Shown: piece after piece, positions 15,285 to 23,887 of the stretch
Layout of the letters: the number at the start of each line of letters is the position of its first letter
Numbering within the stretch: position 1 is the stretch's first letter
Assembly (NCBI RefSeq): GCF_039521325.1
Contig: NZ_BAAACD010000003.1
Length of the DNA: 64,000 nt
Reading direction: 5' to 3' (one strand)
Origin: Clostridium_X cadaveris
Lineage (GTDB): Bacteria; Bacillota; Clostridia; Clostridiales; Clostridiaceae
Position numbers and translations under genes: made by a program
The notes under the pieces: model-generated
Seen by the model: only the letters and a program-made list of their open reading frames with translations
Told to the model about the DNA's origin: nothing
The model's database searches: none

Positions 15285-16559
15285 CTACAATAAAAATTCA
15301 AATTCAAAATCATTAAGTCTTACATAATCGCCGTCTTCTATTCCCATTGAAACAAGTTCATCAATTATTCCCTTATTTCTGAGAACCTTATGGAAATATC
15401 TTAATGAATCAGGATCATTTACATTGACAGCTAGTAAAAGCCTATCAACAAAGGTACCTGTTATCACGTATACTCCATCTTCTACATTGATTTCATAAGT
15501 AAATTTCTTTTCTTCTGGCATGAACTTTTCAGTTTCATCTATCTCTAGATCCTTAACTGGAATTTCACTTAGAAGTCTTGCTGCTTCCTTCATAAGGTCT
15601 GATACACCTTCATTTGTAGCTGCAGAAATCTTAAATACTTTATCATATCCAAGTTCATTTACTTTTTTCTTGAAGTTTTCATATACTTCTTCATCAAACA
15701 ACATATCGCTCTTATTTGCCGCAACTATCTGTGGTCTATCCCAAAGTTTTATGCTGTACTTTTTAAGCTCCTCATTTATCTTTAAGAAGTCTTCTATTGG
15801 GTCACGTCCCTCAACTCCTGATATATCTACCACGTGGATTAAAACTCTTGTTCTTTCTACGTGTCTTAAGAAATCAAGACCAAGTCCTACACCTTCTGCT
15901 GCTCCCTCTATAATTCCTGGTATATCAGCTATTACAAAGTTTTGTATTCCTGGCATACTTACAACACCTAGATTTGGCTTTAAAGTTGTAAAGTGATAGT
16001 TTGCTATCTTTGGTCTAGCTTTAGATACCATTGATAATAAAGTAGACTTCCCAACGTTAGGGAATCCTAATAATCCTACGTCAGCTAAAAGCTTTAATTC
16101 TAGTACTATGAATCTCTCTTCTCCAGGCATTCCAGGCTCTGCAAATTGAGGTGCCTGTCTTGTAGGAGTTGCATATTTAGCATTTCCTTTTCCGCCTTTT
16201 CCACCTCTACAAACAACATAAGTATCACCTTCATGAGAAAGGTCAGCCATTATTTTTCCGCTTTCTTGGTCCTTTACAATGGTTCCCATAGGTACCTTTA
16301 TTATAAGCTTTTCTCCATCTTTACCGTAACACTTAGAGCCTTCTCCATTACCGCCCTTTTCTGCTACGTACTTTCTCTTATATGTAAAGTCTAATAAGGT
16401 TGTCATATTTCTATCCGCAACTAGTATAACGTCTCCGCCTCGTCCGCCGTCTCCGCCGTCTGGACCTCCTAGAGGTACATACTTTTCTCTTCTAAAAGAT
16501 ATAGATCCATGACCACCATCTCCAGATTTCACAAATATTTTCGCTCTATCTATAAACAT
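15285..16559 (-). CDS. obg: GTPase Obg/CgtA
   Basis: Start at ATG 16557-16559 (AAGGTG 7 nt upstream) gives 424 residues; the longer reading from 16610 has no homologous extension. Three domains: glycine-rich Obg fold (1-157, 'DRAKIFVKSGDGGHGSISFR'), G domain (G1 'GFPNVGKSTLL', G3 'DIPGIIEGA', G4 'NKSD') and the OCT domain at about 345-424, present in Gram-positive Obg. It works in 50S ribosome maturation and stress responses. A terminator lies just upstream (16673-16702), so obg-yhbY-nadD-yqeK probably has its own promoter in 16560-16672. Confidence 0.97.
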   Translation of the reverse strand: MFIDRAKIFVKSGDGGHGSISFRREKYVPLGGPDGGDGGRGGDVILVADRNMTTLLDFTYKRKYVAEKGGNGEGSKCYGKDGEKLIIKVPMGTIVKDQESGKIMADLSHEGDTYVVCRGGKGGKGNAKYATPTRQAPQFAEPGMPGEERFIVLELKLLADVGLLGFPNVGKSTLLSMVSKARPKIANYHFTTLKPNLGVVSMPGIQNFVIADIPGIIEGAAEGVGLGLDFLRHVERTRVLIHVVDISGVEGRDPIEDFLKINEELKKYSIKLWDRPQIVAANKSDMLFDEEVYENFKKKVNELGYDKVFKISAATNEGVSDLMKEAARLLSEIPVKDLEIDETEKFMPEEKKFTYEINVEDGVYVITGTFVDRLLLAVNVNDPDSLRYFHKVLRNKGIIDELVSMGIEDGDYVRLNDFEFEFLL

Positions 16560-16672
16560 AATATAATTCACCTTCTTTTCTACATTAGTTTCATTATTTA
16601 ATATAACCATTTCTCTTATTCTTTAATATAAAATTCATATGGTTCAATATTAATTTTTAGTTTTGTAATTTT

Positions 16673-16702
16673 AAAAAAGCACCCTCTCACAAGGGTGCTT
16701 TT
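16673..16702 (-). terminator. Rho-independent terminator after rpmA
   Basis: Minus-strand hairpin AAAAGCACCCT / AGGGTGCTTTT followed by six T, 7 nt past the rpmA stop. It separates the L21-Prp-L27 transcript from obg. Confidence 0.88.
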
Positions 16703-16708
16703 GATTTA

Positions 16709-17011
16709 TTATTCAGCTAAAGCTTCCTCTACGTTTATAGGATAAACGCTAGCCTTCTTCTTGTCTTTTCCAACTCTTTCGTATTTAACTAGTCCATCAA
16801 CTTTAGCGAAAAGAGTGTCATCCTTACCTATTCCAACATTTGTTCCTGGGTGGATTTTTGTTCCTCTTTGTCTCACTAATATGTGTCCAGCAAGTACAAA
16901 TTGTCCATCAGAGCACTTTACTCCAAGTCTCTTTGATTCACTGTCTCTACCATTCTTTGAGCTACCTACTCCCTTTTTGTGAGCGAATAACTGAAGGTTC
17001 ATTATTAGCAT
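16709..17011 (-). CDS. rpmA: 50S ribosomal protein L27 with Prp-cleaved N-terminal extension
   Basis: Start ATG 17009-17011 follows AGGAGG at 8 nt; the Shine-Dalgarno covers the end of prp. The 100-residue precursor begins MLIMNLQLFAHKKGVGSSKN. In Firmicutes the segment up to Phe is removed by the protease Prp ('NLQLF|A') to expose the conserved L27 N-terminus that reaches the peptidyl-transferase centre. The rest ('GRDSESKRLGVK', 'QRGTKIHPGTNVGIGKDDTLFA') is typical L27. Confidence 0.97.
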   Translation of the reverse strand: MLIMNLQLFAHKKGVGSSKNGRDSESKRLGVKCSDGQFVLAGHILVRQRGTKIHPGTNVGIGKDDTLFAKVDGLVKYERVGKDKKKASVYPINVEEALAE

Positions 17012-17015
17012 ATCA

Positions 17016-17384
17016 CTACACCTCCTTCTCAATAAGGTTTATATATTCTTTACGTTTTTTACATCCAAAACTTATATCTAAGCTTTTTATGGTACTCTCT
17101 AAGCTCTTTTCAAAGGTTTTTAAAAGCACCTGAGATAACTCAATACTTTTGCCTTCTAATGGGCTTAAACTCAAGTAACCATCTTTTATTGAATATTGAG
17201 GCTCTATATGTAAAACCTCTTCCATTCCTATTATAATACTTTGAGAAAGTACAGATACTGTGTTGCAAACTAAATCATAAGCATCGCCTATGGCGCTGTC
17301 TAATTCCGCTTGACTCACACCATGACCTGAAATATCAAAAGCAATAATATTATCGCCTTTTTTCTGCAAAACTATCTTTATCAT
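17016..17384 (-). CDS. prp: ribosomal-processing cysteine protease Prp
   Basis: 122 residues between rplU and rpmA, the invariant position of Prp in Firmicutes. The catalytic pair is visible as His21 in 'DISGHGVS' and Cys40 in 'AYDLVCNTVSVLS'. The His-Cys spacing of 19 is larger than the roughly 12 I know from the staphylococcal enzyme, because of an insert 'SQAELDSAIGDA'. It cleaves the L27 leader encoded immediately downstream. Gaps of 2 and 4 nt to its neighbours show a single operon. Confidence 0.92.
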   Translation of the reverse strand: MIKIVLQKKGDNIIAFDISGHGVSQAELDSAIGDAYDLVCNTVSVLSQSIIIGMEEVLHIEPQYSIKDGYLSLSPLEGKSIELSQVLLKTFEKSLESTIKSLDISFGCKKRKEYINLIEKEV

Positions 17385-17386
17385 AA

Positions 17387-17701
17387 TTATGCTTCTATTT
17401 TCTCAATTACTAGTTTAGTGAATGGTTGTCTATGTCCTTGTTTTCTTCTATAGTCCTTCTTAGGCTTATACTTGAAAACTATAACCTTCTTAGCCTTACC
17501 TTGAGAAGCAACCTTTGCTACAACCTTAGCTCCAGCTACAACTGGGTTTCCAACTACGAATTCTCCGTTTTCCTTAGTAACTGCAAGAACTTCTGTTAAT
17601 TCAACTGTTGAATCAACCTCAGCATTCAATTTTTCAACGAATATTACGTCTCCTTCTTGAACTCTGTATTGCTTTCCACCTGTCTTTAATACTGCGTACA
17701 T
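17387..17701 (-). CDS. rplU: 50S ribosomal protein L21
   Basis: Start ATG 17699-17701 has AGGAGG 9 nt upstream and gives the expected 104 residues (MYAVLKTGGKQYRVQEGD ...). The C-terminal 'YKPKKDYRRKQGHRQPFTKLVI' segment is the L21 signature, contacting 23S rRNA. First gene of the rplU-prp-rpmA operon, behind a strong promoter and a structured leader. Confidence 0.97.
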   Translation of the reverse strand: MYAVLKTGGKQYRVQEGDVIFVEKLNAEVDSTVELTEVLAVTKENGEFVVGNPVVAGAKVVAKVASQGKAKKVIVFKYKPKKDYRRKQGHRQPFTKLVIEKIEA

Positions 17702-17792
17702 TCTAAAACACCTCCTCAATCCAGTCTCGCCAACTGAGGTACATCCCCTAATGGAATGTTTAAATAAAAAACCCTTCGCGTGCGGTCTACAA
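17702..17792 (-). ncRNA. L21 leader (ribosomal protein autoregulatory element)
   Basis: About 90 nt of leader between promoter and rplU. It contains a GC-rich 5' part and, next to the Shine-Dalgarno, a hairpin CCTCA / TGAGG (17735-17739 / 17714-17718) whose 3' arm abuts AGGAGG, so folding could hide it. Position and shape fit the Firmicute L21 leader family. The assignment is by context, not by covariance search. Confidence 0.55.
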
Positions 17793-17797
17793 AAGCC

Positions 17798-17826
17798 ATT
17801 TTAACACATTTAACTAGTGTTGTAAA
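17798..17826 (-). promoter_or_regulatory. promoter of rplU-prp-rpmA
   Basis: Minus strand: TTTACA (17826-17821), 17-nt spacer, TAAAAT (17803-17798), immediately after the rng stop codon. Confidence 0.75.
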
Positions 17827-17832
17827 GTTTTT

Positions 17833-19281
17833 TTATAAATTATCTAAGGTTACTTTGTAACCTTTTAGATTTTCTATTTGACTATGAAATATAAGCGGTT
17901 CTACTTTAAAGTACTCTACTTCCTGCACGAAGTTTAAATATATGTTTTTATCTAAAGCTTCAATATCTTTTAAGAAAGTAAATAAATCTTCTTCTATAGC
18001 TTCCTTATAGAGACTATTGATCTCTATATAAATGTCTTTAACTACACTTTCTGCATCCTTTTTTAATATTTCATTATGGATCAAAAGAGTTATATAGGAC
18101 ATTTTAAGCTTCTTTCCATGGCCACCGCATACCTTGCATGGCTCTTCCATATACTCATATATGGTTTTTCCATTTCTCTTTCTAGCTATTTGTACAAGAT
18201 TAAGCTCCGTAGGTTTATATATGACCGTCTTATTTTTATCTCCTCTAAAACCTTTTTCCAAAAGCTCAATAATTTTTTCTTTGTGATTTTCATGTATCAT
18301 ATCTATAAAGTCTATTATAATTATGCCGCTTAAATTTCGAAGACGTATCTGCCTTGCTATCTCAGAAGCCGCCTCGCTATTTGTTATGAAAGCCGTATTT
18401 TCCATATTAGAAGCCTTTGTATTCTTTCCAGAGTTCACATCTATCACATACATAGCTTCTGTATGCTCAATCACTAGTGATCCTCCACATTGAAGATGAA
18501 CATTTGGATTTCTTAAGGCTAAAATCTCTCTTTCTATTCCATAGTAATCAAATAAATTTCTATGACCATCATAAAGTTGAAGTTTAGCTTTCATATCTTC
18601 TTTTCTGTTCATGTACTTTTCTACTGTATTATAATCCTCTTCACTATCAACAAATATAGTTGAAGTATTATCATTGACACAATCTCTAAGTATCTTACTT
18701 ACTATAGAACTATCACCGTAAAGCTTTTTAGGCTTTATAGAGAATTTAAACTCTTTTTCTATGGCTTCATATTCTTTATATAAATCTAATATCTCCTGCT
18801 TTACAAGGTCTAAAGATACATTTTCACCTTGAGTCCTAATCTTTACACCTATAGGAATTAACCCCTGAAGTTCTTTTGCAGTGTTGATTTTGAACTCCTT
18901 ATTCTTTATCTTTTGAGAAAAACTTATTTCAGCATCTTTATTGCATAAAACAACATATCTCCCTGGTATGTTTATAAAAGGAAAGACCTTTGCTCCTTTA
19001 GAGTTCAGCTCTTCCTTTATAATCTCTACCAAGACTTCCTGACCTTTTTTCACGTATCCATTTATCTCTTCTCCTAAGTACATATAAGCATTTTTTTCAT
19101 AGCCTATATCAACAAAGGCACTTTTTATGGCTGGAACTATATTTTTTACTACTCCTCTGTAAATTTCACCTACAGAAGGCTCATTAGTTTCCTCTTCTAT
19201 ACGACATTCTAGGAGTCTGCCATTTTCTTTTATAGCTACACGCCTTAGCGCCTCATTCTTTTCTATAAAAATTTCTCTCAT
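17833..19281 (-). CDS. rng: Rne/Rng family ribonuclease (RNase G type)
   Basis: 482 residues. An N-terminal S1 domain (about 35-110, 'GEIYRGVVKNIVPAIKSAFVDIG') is followed by the 5'-sensor and DNase I-like catalytic regions with the two metal-binding Asp in 'MYVIDVNSGK' and 'GIIIIDFIDM', and the Zn-link cysteines in 'PCKVCGGHGK'. There is no long C-terminal scaffold, so it is RNase G-sized. It cuts single-stranded RNA with 5' monophosphate preference. It lies between the radical-SAM pair and the L21 operon, a common clostridial order. Confidence 0.94.
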   Translation of the reverse strand: MREIFIEKNEALRRVAIKENGRLLECRIEEETNEPSVGEIYRGVVKNIVPAIKSAFVDIGYEKNAYMYLGEEINGYVKKGQEVLVEIIKEELNSKGAKVFPFINIPGRYVVLCNKDAEISFSQKIKNKEFKINTAKELQGLIPIGVKIRTQGENVSLDLVKQEILDLYKEYEAIEKEFKFSIKPKKLYGDSSIVSKILRDCVNDNTSTIFVDSEEDYNTVEKYMNRKEDMKAKLQLYDGHRNLFDYYGIEREILALRNPNVHLQCGGSLVIEHTEAMYVIDVNSGKNTKASNMENTAFITNSEAASEIARQIRLRNLSGIIIIDFIDMIHENHKEKIIELLEKGFRGDKNKTVIYKPTELNLVQIARKRNGKTIYEYMEEPCKVCGGHGKKLKMSYITLLIHNEILKKDAESVVKDIYIEINSLYKEAIEEDLFTFLKDIEALDKNIYLNFVQEVEYFKVEPLIFHSQIENLKGYKVTLDNL

Positions 19282-19311
19282 AGAAGTACCCTTTCTAACG
19301 CCTTTAAAGCT

Positions 19312-20016
19312 TTAAACATATTTGTATAGTGGCACAAAGTTTCCATTTTTATCTGCATACAATTCATTTCTTTCTATATAAGTAAATCTTTCGCCATTAA
19401 ATCCTTCACAGTTATTTTTTATATAAGTGCTTAGAAGATCTGGTGACAAATGCTCTCTGCTTCCGCAAGCTAAAGTGCAGTTCATAACTAAATAGTCATC
19501 TTTAAGCCAATACTTTATCTCTTTTATAAGAGGTCTTATATCTATTTCTCTTTCACCTTTTTTGCTTTTCTTTATAGTAACCCATGATGGTTTTTCTAAA
19601 ATAGCTGTAAGAGCTTTTTCTGCCGCTTTACCATCTTCCACAGGAAGTTTCATACTATAATTTGCTCTGTCTATAATCGCCATTGAAGGTGGAACTTTTT
19701 TCTCTGTAAGCTGAATAACCTTAGTAACCTCAATTATTCTTATTGTCATAGGAGCACTTTCATTTAATTTTTCCTTGATGAATTCCTCGTTTAATTCCTC
19801 TACAAGTACTAAGTCCATGTATTCTCCCTTTGAGCTCATTCCAACTGATAGCGGTTGAGCTAAAGATAATGACATATGAGGATTAAATCCCTTTGAATAC
19901 TCAACAGGAAGGTCTGCCCTTCTTATAATTTTTTGTATAGTTCTCATCAAATCTAGATGTGATATGAATTTTATGCTGTCTTCTTTAGAAAACTTGATCA
20001 AGTAACGCACCTTCAA
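19312..20016 (-). CDS. TIGR03936 family radical-SAM-associated protein (DUF2344)
   Basis: 234 residues: 'YLIKFSKEDSIKFISHLDLMRTIQKIIRRADLPVEYSKGFNPHM' region is the hallmark of this family, which always accompanies or is fused to the B12-binding radical SAM protein encoded just upstream. I take TTG 20014-20016 as start (GAAGGGA upstream); GTG at 20010 is the alternative. It overlaps the upstream gene by 32 nt, indicating coupled translation. Function unproven; a tRNA or RNA modification role has been suggested from neighbourhood. Confidence 0.85.
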   Translation of the reverse strand: MKVRYLIKFSKEDSIKFISHLDLMRTIQKIIRRADLPVEYSKGFNPHMSLSLAQPLSVGMSSKGEYMDLVLVEELNEEFIKEKLNESAPMTIRIIEVTKVIQLTEKKVPPSMAIIDRANYSMKLPVEDGKAAEKALTAILEKPSWVTIKKSKKGEREIDIRPLIKEIKYWLKDDYLVMNCTLACGSREHLSPDLLSTYIKNNCEGFNGERFTYIERNELYADKNGNFVPLYKYV

Positions 20017-21850
20017 AACACTTCCCTTCTTTAAAGTTTACATTTACTCCGCATCCTGTACATCCTAATCTGCAGTTTTGAGTAAGTGCTGCATTCTTTG
20101 CCTTTTCATTTTCTTTAACTAGGTAAGATTTATTTACCCCTATATCTATGAAGTCCCAAGGAAGTATTTCTTCGTAGCTTCTCTCTCTATAAGCATAGAA
20201 TTCTCCTGAAACATTACACTCATCCATAGCTTCTTTCCAGTAGTCATAGTTAAAGTATTCAGACCATCCGTCAAACTTAGCACCTTTTTCATAAGCTTTG
20301 ATTATGACATCACAAATCCTTCTATCACCTCTTGCTACCACAGCTTCCATGTAAGAAACTATAGATTCATGATAGTTGTAAGAAACAGCTCTGCTCTTTA
20401 TAGAAGTCTTTACTGTCTTAATTTTTTCTCCTACATCTTCCATTTTATCTTGTGGTGCCCATTGAAATGGAGTAAATGGCTTTGGTACAAATATAGATGT
20501 ACTTGCTGTAACCCTAAGGCCTTTGTTCCTAACTGTCTTTGGAACCTTAAAGTATTCCTCAGTAACCTTATCGGAAAGGTGAGCTATACCAGCTACATCC
20601 TCCATTGTCTCATAAGGAAGTCCTATCATAAAGTATAGCTTTATTGCAGACCATCCTGATTCAAAAGCTGATTTTGATGCTTCGAGAACTCTCTCTTCTG
20701 TTACACCTTTATTTATGATATCTCTCATTCTCTGACTTCCTGCCTCTGGAGCAAAGGTAAGCCCTGTCTTTCTAACCTTTTGTATTTCCTTTATAAGATC
20801 TACCGAAAATGCATCTATTCTTATAGATGGAAGTGATACTCCTACCTTTTCCTCTGCATACTTTTCTATTAGGCCGTTTATAAGCTTTTGTATATCAGAA
20901 TAGTCACATATACTTAAAGAGCTAAGAGATATTTCATCATAACCCGTAGTTTTTAAAAGCTTTGCTGCATCTTCCATTAAAGTATTGCAGCTCTTTTCTC
21001 TTATAGGTCTATATATCATTCCTGCCTGACAGAATCTGCATCCGTTTGTACATCCCCTGAAAGTTTCAAGTATTATTCTATCGTGAACTATTTCAGTATA
21101 TGGAACTAAAAACTTATCTGGAAAACTCACTCTATCAAAATTAGTTATGAATCTCTTTTTGACAGTTTTAGGAACATCATCATATTTAGGTTTAAATTCC
21201 TTTATAGTTCCGTCTTCATTGTAAGTAACTTCATATAGTGAAGGAACATATACTCCTCTTATCTTTGATATCTCTCTTAAAAATTCTTTTTTGCTTTTCT
21301 TTTGCTCCTTGAACTCTTTGTACACATCAAGTACATCATTCATAACTTCTTCACCTTCGCCCAGTTCAAAGAAGTCTATAACATCATGAAGAGGTTCTGG
21401 ATTGTAAGCACAAGGTCCTCCAGCCATTACTATAGGCTCATCCTCTCCTCTTTCAGAAGCTCTTATTGTTATTCCGCTCATATTTAACATATTCAATATG
21501 TTTGTATAACTCATTTCATATTGAAGACTGAATCCTAAAATATCAAATTCTTTTAAAGAATCTTTAGTCTCCAAAGTATAAAGAGGGATATTATTCTCTC
21601 TCATAAGTTTTTCCATATCTGGCCATGGAGCATAAGATCTCTCGCAATAAGTGTCTTCTCTTTCGTTTATAGTATGATAAAGAATTTTACTTCCTAAGTG
21701 AGACATTCCAACTTCGTATACATCTGGAAAGCAGAAAGCAAATCTTATATCTACTTTTTCTTTATCTTTATATACAGAGTTTATTTCTCCTCCTATATAT
21801 CTAGCAGGTTTTTCAACTCTAAATAAAATGTCATCTAAGTTTTTAATCAT
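19985..21850 (-). CDS. TIGR03960 family B12-binding radical SAM protein
   Basis: Start ATG 21848-21850 (AAGGAGG 8 nt upstream) gives 621 residues. A B12-binding-like Rossmann domain (about 1-200) precedes the radical SAM barrel, whose cluster motif CxxxCxxC is 'FRGCTNGCRFCQAG' near residue 265. The C-terminus has a further Cys cluster 'NCRLGCTGCGVN' that could bind another Fe-S centre. Paired with the DUF2344 protein downstream. Substrate unknown. Upstream hairpin GGAAGCAT / ATGCTTCC at 21895-21917 separates it from spoIVFB. Confidence 0.9.
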   Translation of the reverse strand: MIKNLDDILFRVEKPARYIGGEINSVYKDKEKVDIRFAFCFPDVYEVGMSHLGSKILYHTINEREDTYCERSYAPWPDMEKLMRENNIPLYTLETKDSLKEFDILGFSLQYEMSYTNILNMLNMSGITIRASERGEDEPIVMAGGPCAYNPEPLHDVIDFFELGEGEEVMNDVLDVYKEFKEQKKSKKEFLREISKIRGVYVPSLYEVTYNEDGTIKEFKPKYDDVPKTVKKRFITNFDRVSFPDKFLVPYTEIVHDRIILETFRGCTNGCRFCQAGMIYRPIREKSCNTLMEDAAKLLKTTGYDEISLSSLSICDYSDIQKLINGLIEKYAEEKVGVSLPSIRIDAFSVDLIKEIQKVRKTGLTFAPEAGSQRMRDIINKGVTEERVLEASKSAFESGWSAIKLYFMIGLPYETMEDVAGIAHLSDKVTEEYFKVPKTVRNKGLRVTASTSIFVPKPFTPFQWAPQDKMEDVGEKIKTVKTSIKSRAVSYNYHESIVSYMEAVVARGDRRICDVIIKAYEKGAKFDGWSEYFNYDYWKEAMDECNVSGEFYAYRERSYEEILPWDFIDIGVNKSYLVKENEKAKNAALTQNCRLGCTGCGVNVNFKEGKCFEGALLDQVF

Positions 21851-21978
21851 TAGATTTCCTCCTTGGAAAAATTTTAATCCCATTCATTAAAGAAGGAAGC
21901 ATAATTTTAATGCTTCCCGAATATATTATATTCTATCATATTATTATAAAAATGAATAGTTAACTTGTAAAGTAATTA

Positions 21979-22030
21979 AGGTGACACATGATACACCACA
22001 CACATTACTTGTGATATAAAAGTGCCACCT
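21979..22030 (-). terminator. hairpin immediately after the M50 peptidase gene
   Basis: Arms AGGTGACAC / GTGCCACCT with one mismatch and a long loop, starting directly after the stop codon. The T-tract is weak, so termination is only likely. Confidence 0.35.
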
Positions 22031-22882
22031 CTATTTTTCATCCCTTATCTTCAAAAACTCTTCTATAGTGATATTTCCGTAGAGTTTAAGTCCTTCTAAA
22101 ACATCGTATTCTGTAAGTATATCTACAACTTTCATCTCTTCATCTAGCAGAGTGAATAAATTGTATTTATTCTTGTCCACTAATCCTAAAACTGTTATAA
22201 GATCTTTTTTATAATATACAGATATAGTTTTATTTTCTATATAGCTGTCCTTTAGAAATCTTCTTTTCTTCCTTATTATATCTCCCATTATTATATACAT
22301 TATCCTTTCTCGTTCTTTATAGGATATGGCTATTATAAGAAATGCTATGAGTCCTATGCTTAAATTTACTTTACCTAAAATTAGCAAAAAAATAAAATAT
22401 CCAAGTAATAAAAATCCTGTTATCAAACTACATTTTACAGTAATTTTATTTGCCCTCTTATACATTATCTTTCTGCTTAATACTGCTCTCAATATTCTAG
22501 CTCCATCTAATGGGAAAGCTGGCATCAGATTAAAAATCCCAAACACAAGATTTGTGTCAAAACTCACCTTTATTATATTACTCGGAAAATATTTATAAAC
22601 ATTATATAAAAAAGCAGCCATAATTATATTAGTAAGTGGCCCTGCTAAAGATATTATTATATCTTCTTTAGGCTTAGTTTCATCAAACATTTTTGATTCT
22701 ATATATGTGCCCATAGGTATAAAGTGCATTTTTATATTATCTATTCCTAAATATCTAGCTACTATAATATGGGCTGTTTCATGAAGTACTATCCAAAAAA
22801 AGGCCACCAAAAAACTATATCCAAACCCTGCAAAAATTAATATTATTACATAGGGTATAAATAATTTATTTATTTTTACCAT
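22031..22882 (-). CDS. spoIVFB: SpoIVFB-type M50 site-2 protease
   Basis: 283 residues, hydrophobic. The zinc site HExxH is in 'VLHETAHIIVARYLG' within the second membrane segment and the third ligand in 'NLMPAFPLDGARIL', both standard for S2P peptidases. Four to six transmembrane helices fill residues 1-200, followed by a cytosolic C-terminal domain ('YKKDLITVLGLVDKNKYN', CBS-like end). In Bacillus SpoIVFB cleaves pro-sigma-K during sporulation, regulated by SpoIVFA. The M23-like gene 12 nt upstream is the matching partner. Confidence 0.85.
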   Translation of the reverse strand: MVKINKLFIPYVIILIFAGFGYSFLVAFFWIVLHETAHIIVARYLGIDNIKMHFIPMGTYIESKMFDETKPKEDIIISLAGPLTNIIMAAFLYNVYKYFPSNIIKVSFDTNLVFGIFNLMPAFPLDGARILRAVLSRKIMYKRANKITVKCSLITGFLLLGYFIFLLILGKVNLSIGLIAFLIIAISYKERERIMYIIMGDIIRKKRRFLKDSYIENKTISVYYKKDLITVLGLVDKNKYNLFTLLDEEMKVVDILTEYDVLEGLKLYGNITIEEFLKIRDEK

Positions 22883-22894
22883 TCATATCTCCCA

Positions 22895-23713
22895 CTATAT
22901 AGATTGGTCATAGAACTTGATATACTTTTCCGGATCTTTAGGCGCTCCCATATATAACAAACCAAAGTATAAATGTTCTGAGGAAAGATTTCCTTTTCCT
23001 CCGCTTGTGCCTATCTCCGCATTTTCTTCAAGTTCATCTCCTCTTTTTACATTCACATCTTTTAAATTTCCGTACTCCGTTTCTAATCCTTCACCATGAT
23101 CAACTATTATATAGTTTCCTAAAGCTTCACTGTTCCCAACTTCTCTAACCGTGCCTTTCGACGCAATTGTAACCTTCGAATTTTCTGATGATTTTATTAC
23201 TATTCCATTTTTGTATCCTACCCATCCTAAATCTTGAGCACTTCCATATTTCCCAATTACCTCCCCTTTTATAGGCGCCTTAAAATTTTTGCTGGTTGTC
23301 TCTATAACATTATCCCCACCTAAATATTTTGATTTTATATTTTCTATATAGGTTTCTGCACTGTCATAAGCTGCTTTATAATCAAAAGATTTTATTTGAG
23401 CTATAGCACCATTGTAGTCAAAGGATGTTTTTACTGTATCCTTAGCATAGTCATATATTTTTTCTGTCTGGGCAGTAGTGAAAGTCTTACAAAATAGTAT
23501 AACAACAAACAAAGCTGCCGTGCCTGCCAATTGAAATATTAAGATATTTATAAGACGCTGAGGTGTAATTTTTTTACCTTTTATATTTTTAGCATTTTCT
23601 CTATAACTAAAGCCTCCTGTATTTTTGCCATTATTGTATCTAACACTTCCTCGTCCTTCCTTTGATACTATCTCATTATAATAACTCTTGTAGGCATCAT
23701 TGTATTTTCCCAT
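22895..23713 (-). CDS. SpoIVFA-like protein with degenerate M23 (LytM) domain
   Basis: 272 residues: a basic cytosolic N-terminus, one transmembrane segment (about 57-77, 'ILIFQLAGTAALFVVILFC') and an outward C-terminal M23/biotin-like beta domain ('APIKGEVIGKYG ... GNYIIVDHGEGLETEYGNL ... HLYFGLL'). The zinc ligands of active M23 peptidases are not kept: the first His is missing and the final HxH reads His-Leu-Tyr. That fits SpoIVFA, which is a non-catalytic LytM protein holding SpoIVFB inactive. Upstream of and close to the M50 gene. The name is inferred from context and architecture. Confidence 0.75.
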   Translation of the reverse strand: MGKYNDAYKSYYNEIVSKEGRGSVRYNNGKNTGGFSYRENAKNIKGKKITPQRLINILIFQLAGTAALFVVILFCKTFTTAQTEKIYDYAKDTVKTSFDYNGAIAQIKSFDYKAAYDSAETYIENIKSKYLGGDNVIETTSKNFKAPIKGEVIGKYGSAQDLGWVGYKNGIVIKSSENSKVTIASKGTVREVGNSEALGNYIIVDHGEGLETEYGNLKDVNVKRGDELEENAEIGTSGGKGNLSSEHLYFGLLYMGAPKDPEKYIKFYDQSI

Positions 23714-23842
23714 TTACTCTTCCCCCTAACAAATCAATAGATTGCTATGTGTTAATGATAAACTAATGGATTTCACGAAACTTTTCTTTTATCCGTAAAA
23801 TAAATCACTATAATATATATTGAAGGAAATAGATTTTTATGC

Positions 23843-23876
23843 AAAAAAATATAAGAAATCTTAGGATTTCTTATAT
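23843..23876 (-). terminator. Rho-independent terminator after mgsA
   Basis: Hairpin arms TATAAGAAATC / GATTTCTTATA followed on the minus strand by seven T, 11 nt past the mgsA stop. It closes the long mre-min-rodA-mgsA cluster. Confidence 0.85.
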
Positions 23877-23887
23877 CTAAAAACTTA

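Noticed and set aside
22895..23713. Active M23 endopeptidase
   Set aside because: Zinc ligands are missing, so I describe it as a SpoIVFA-like non-catalytic protein.
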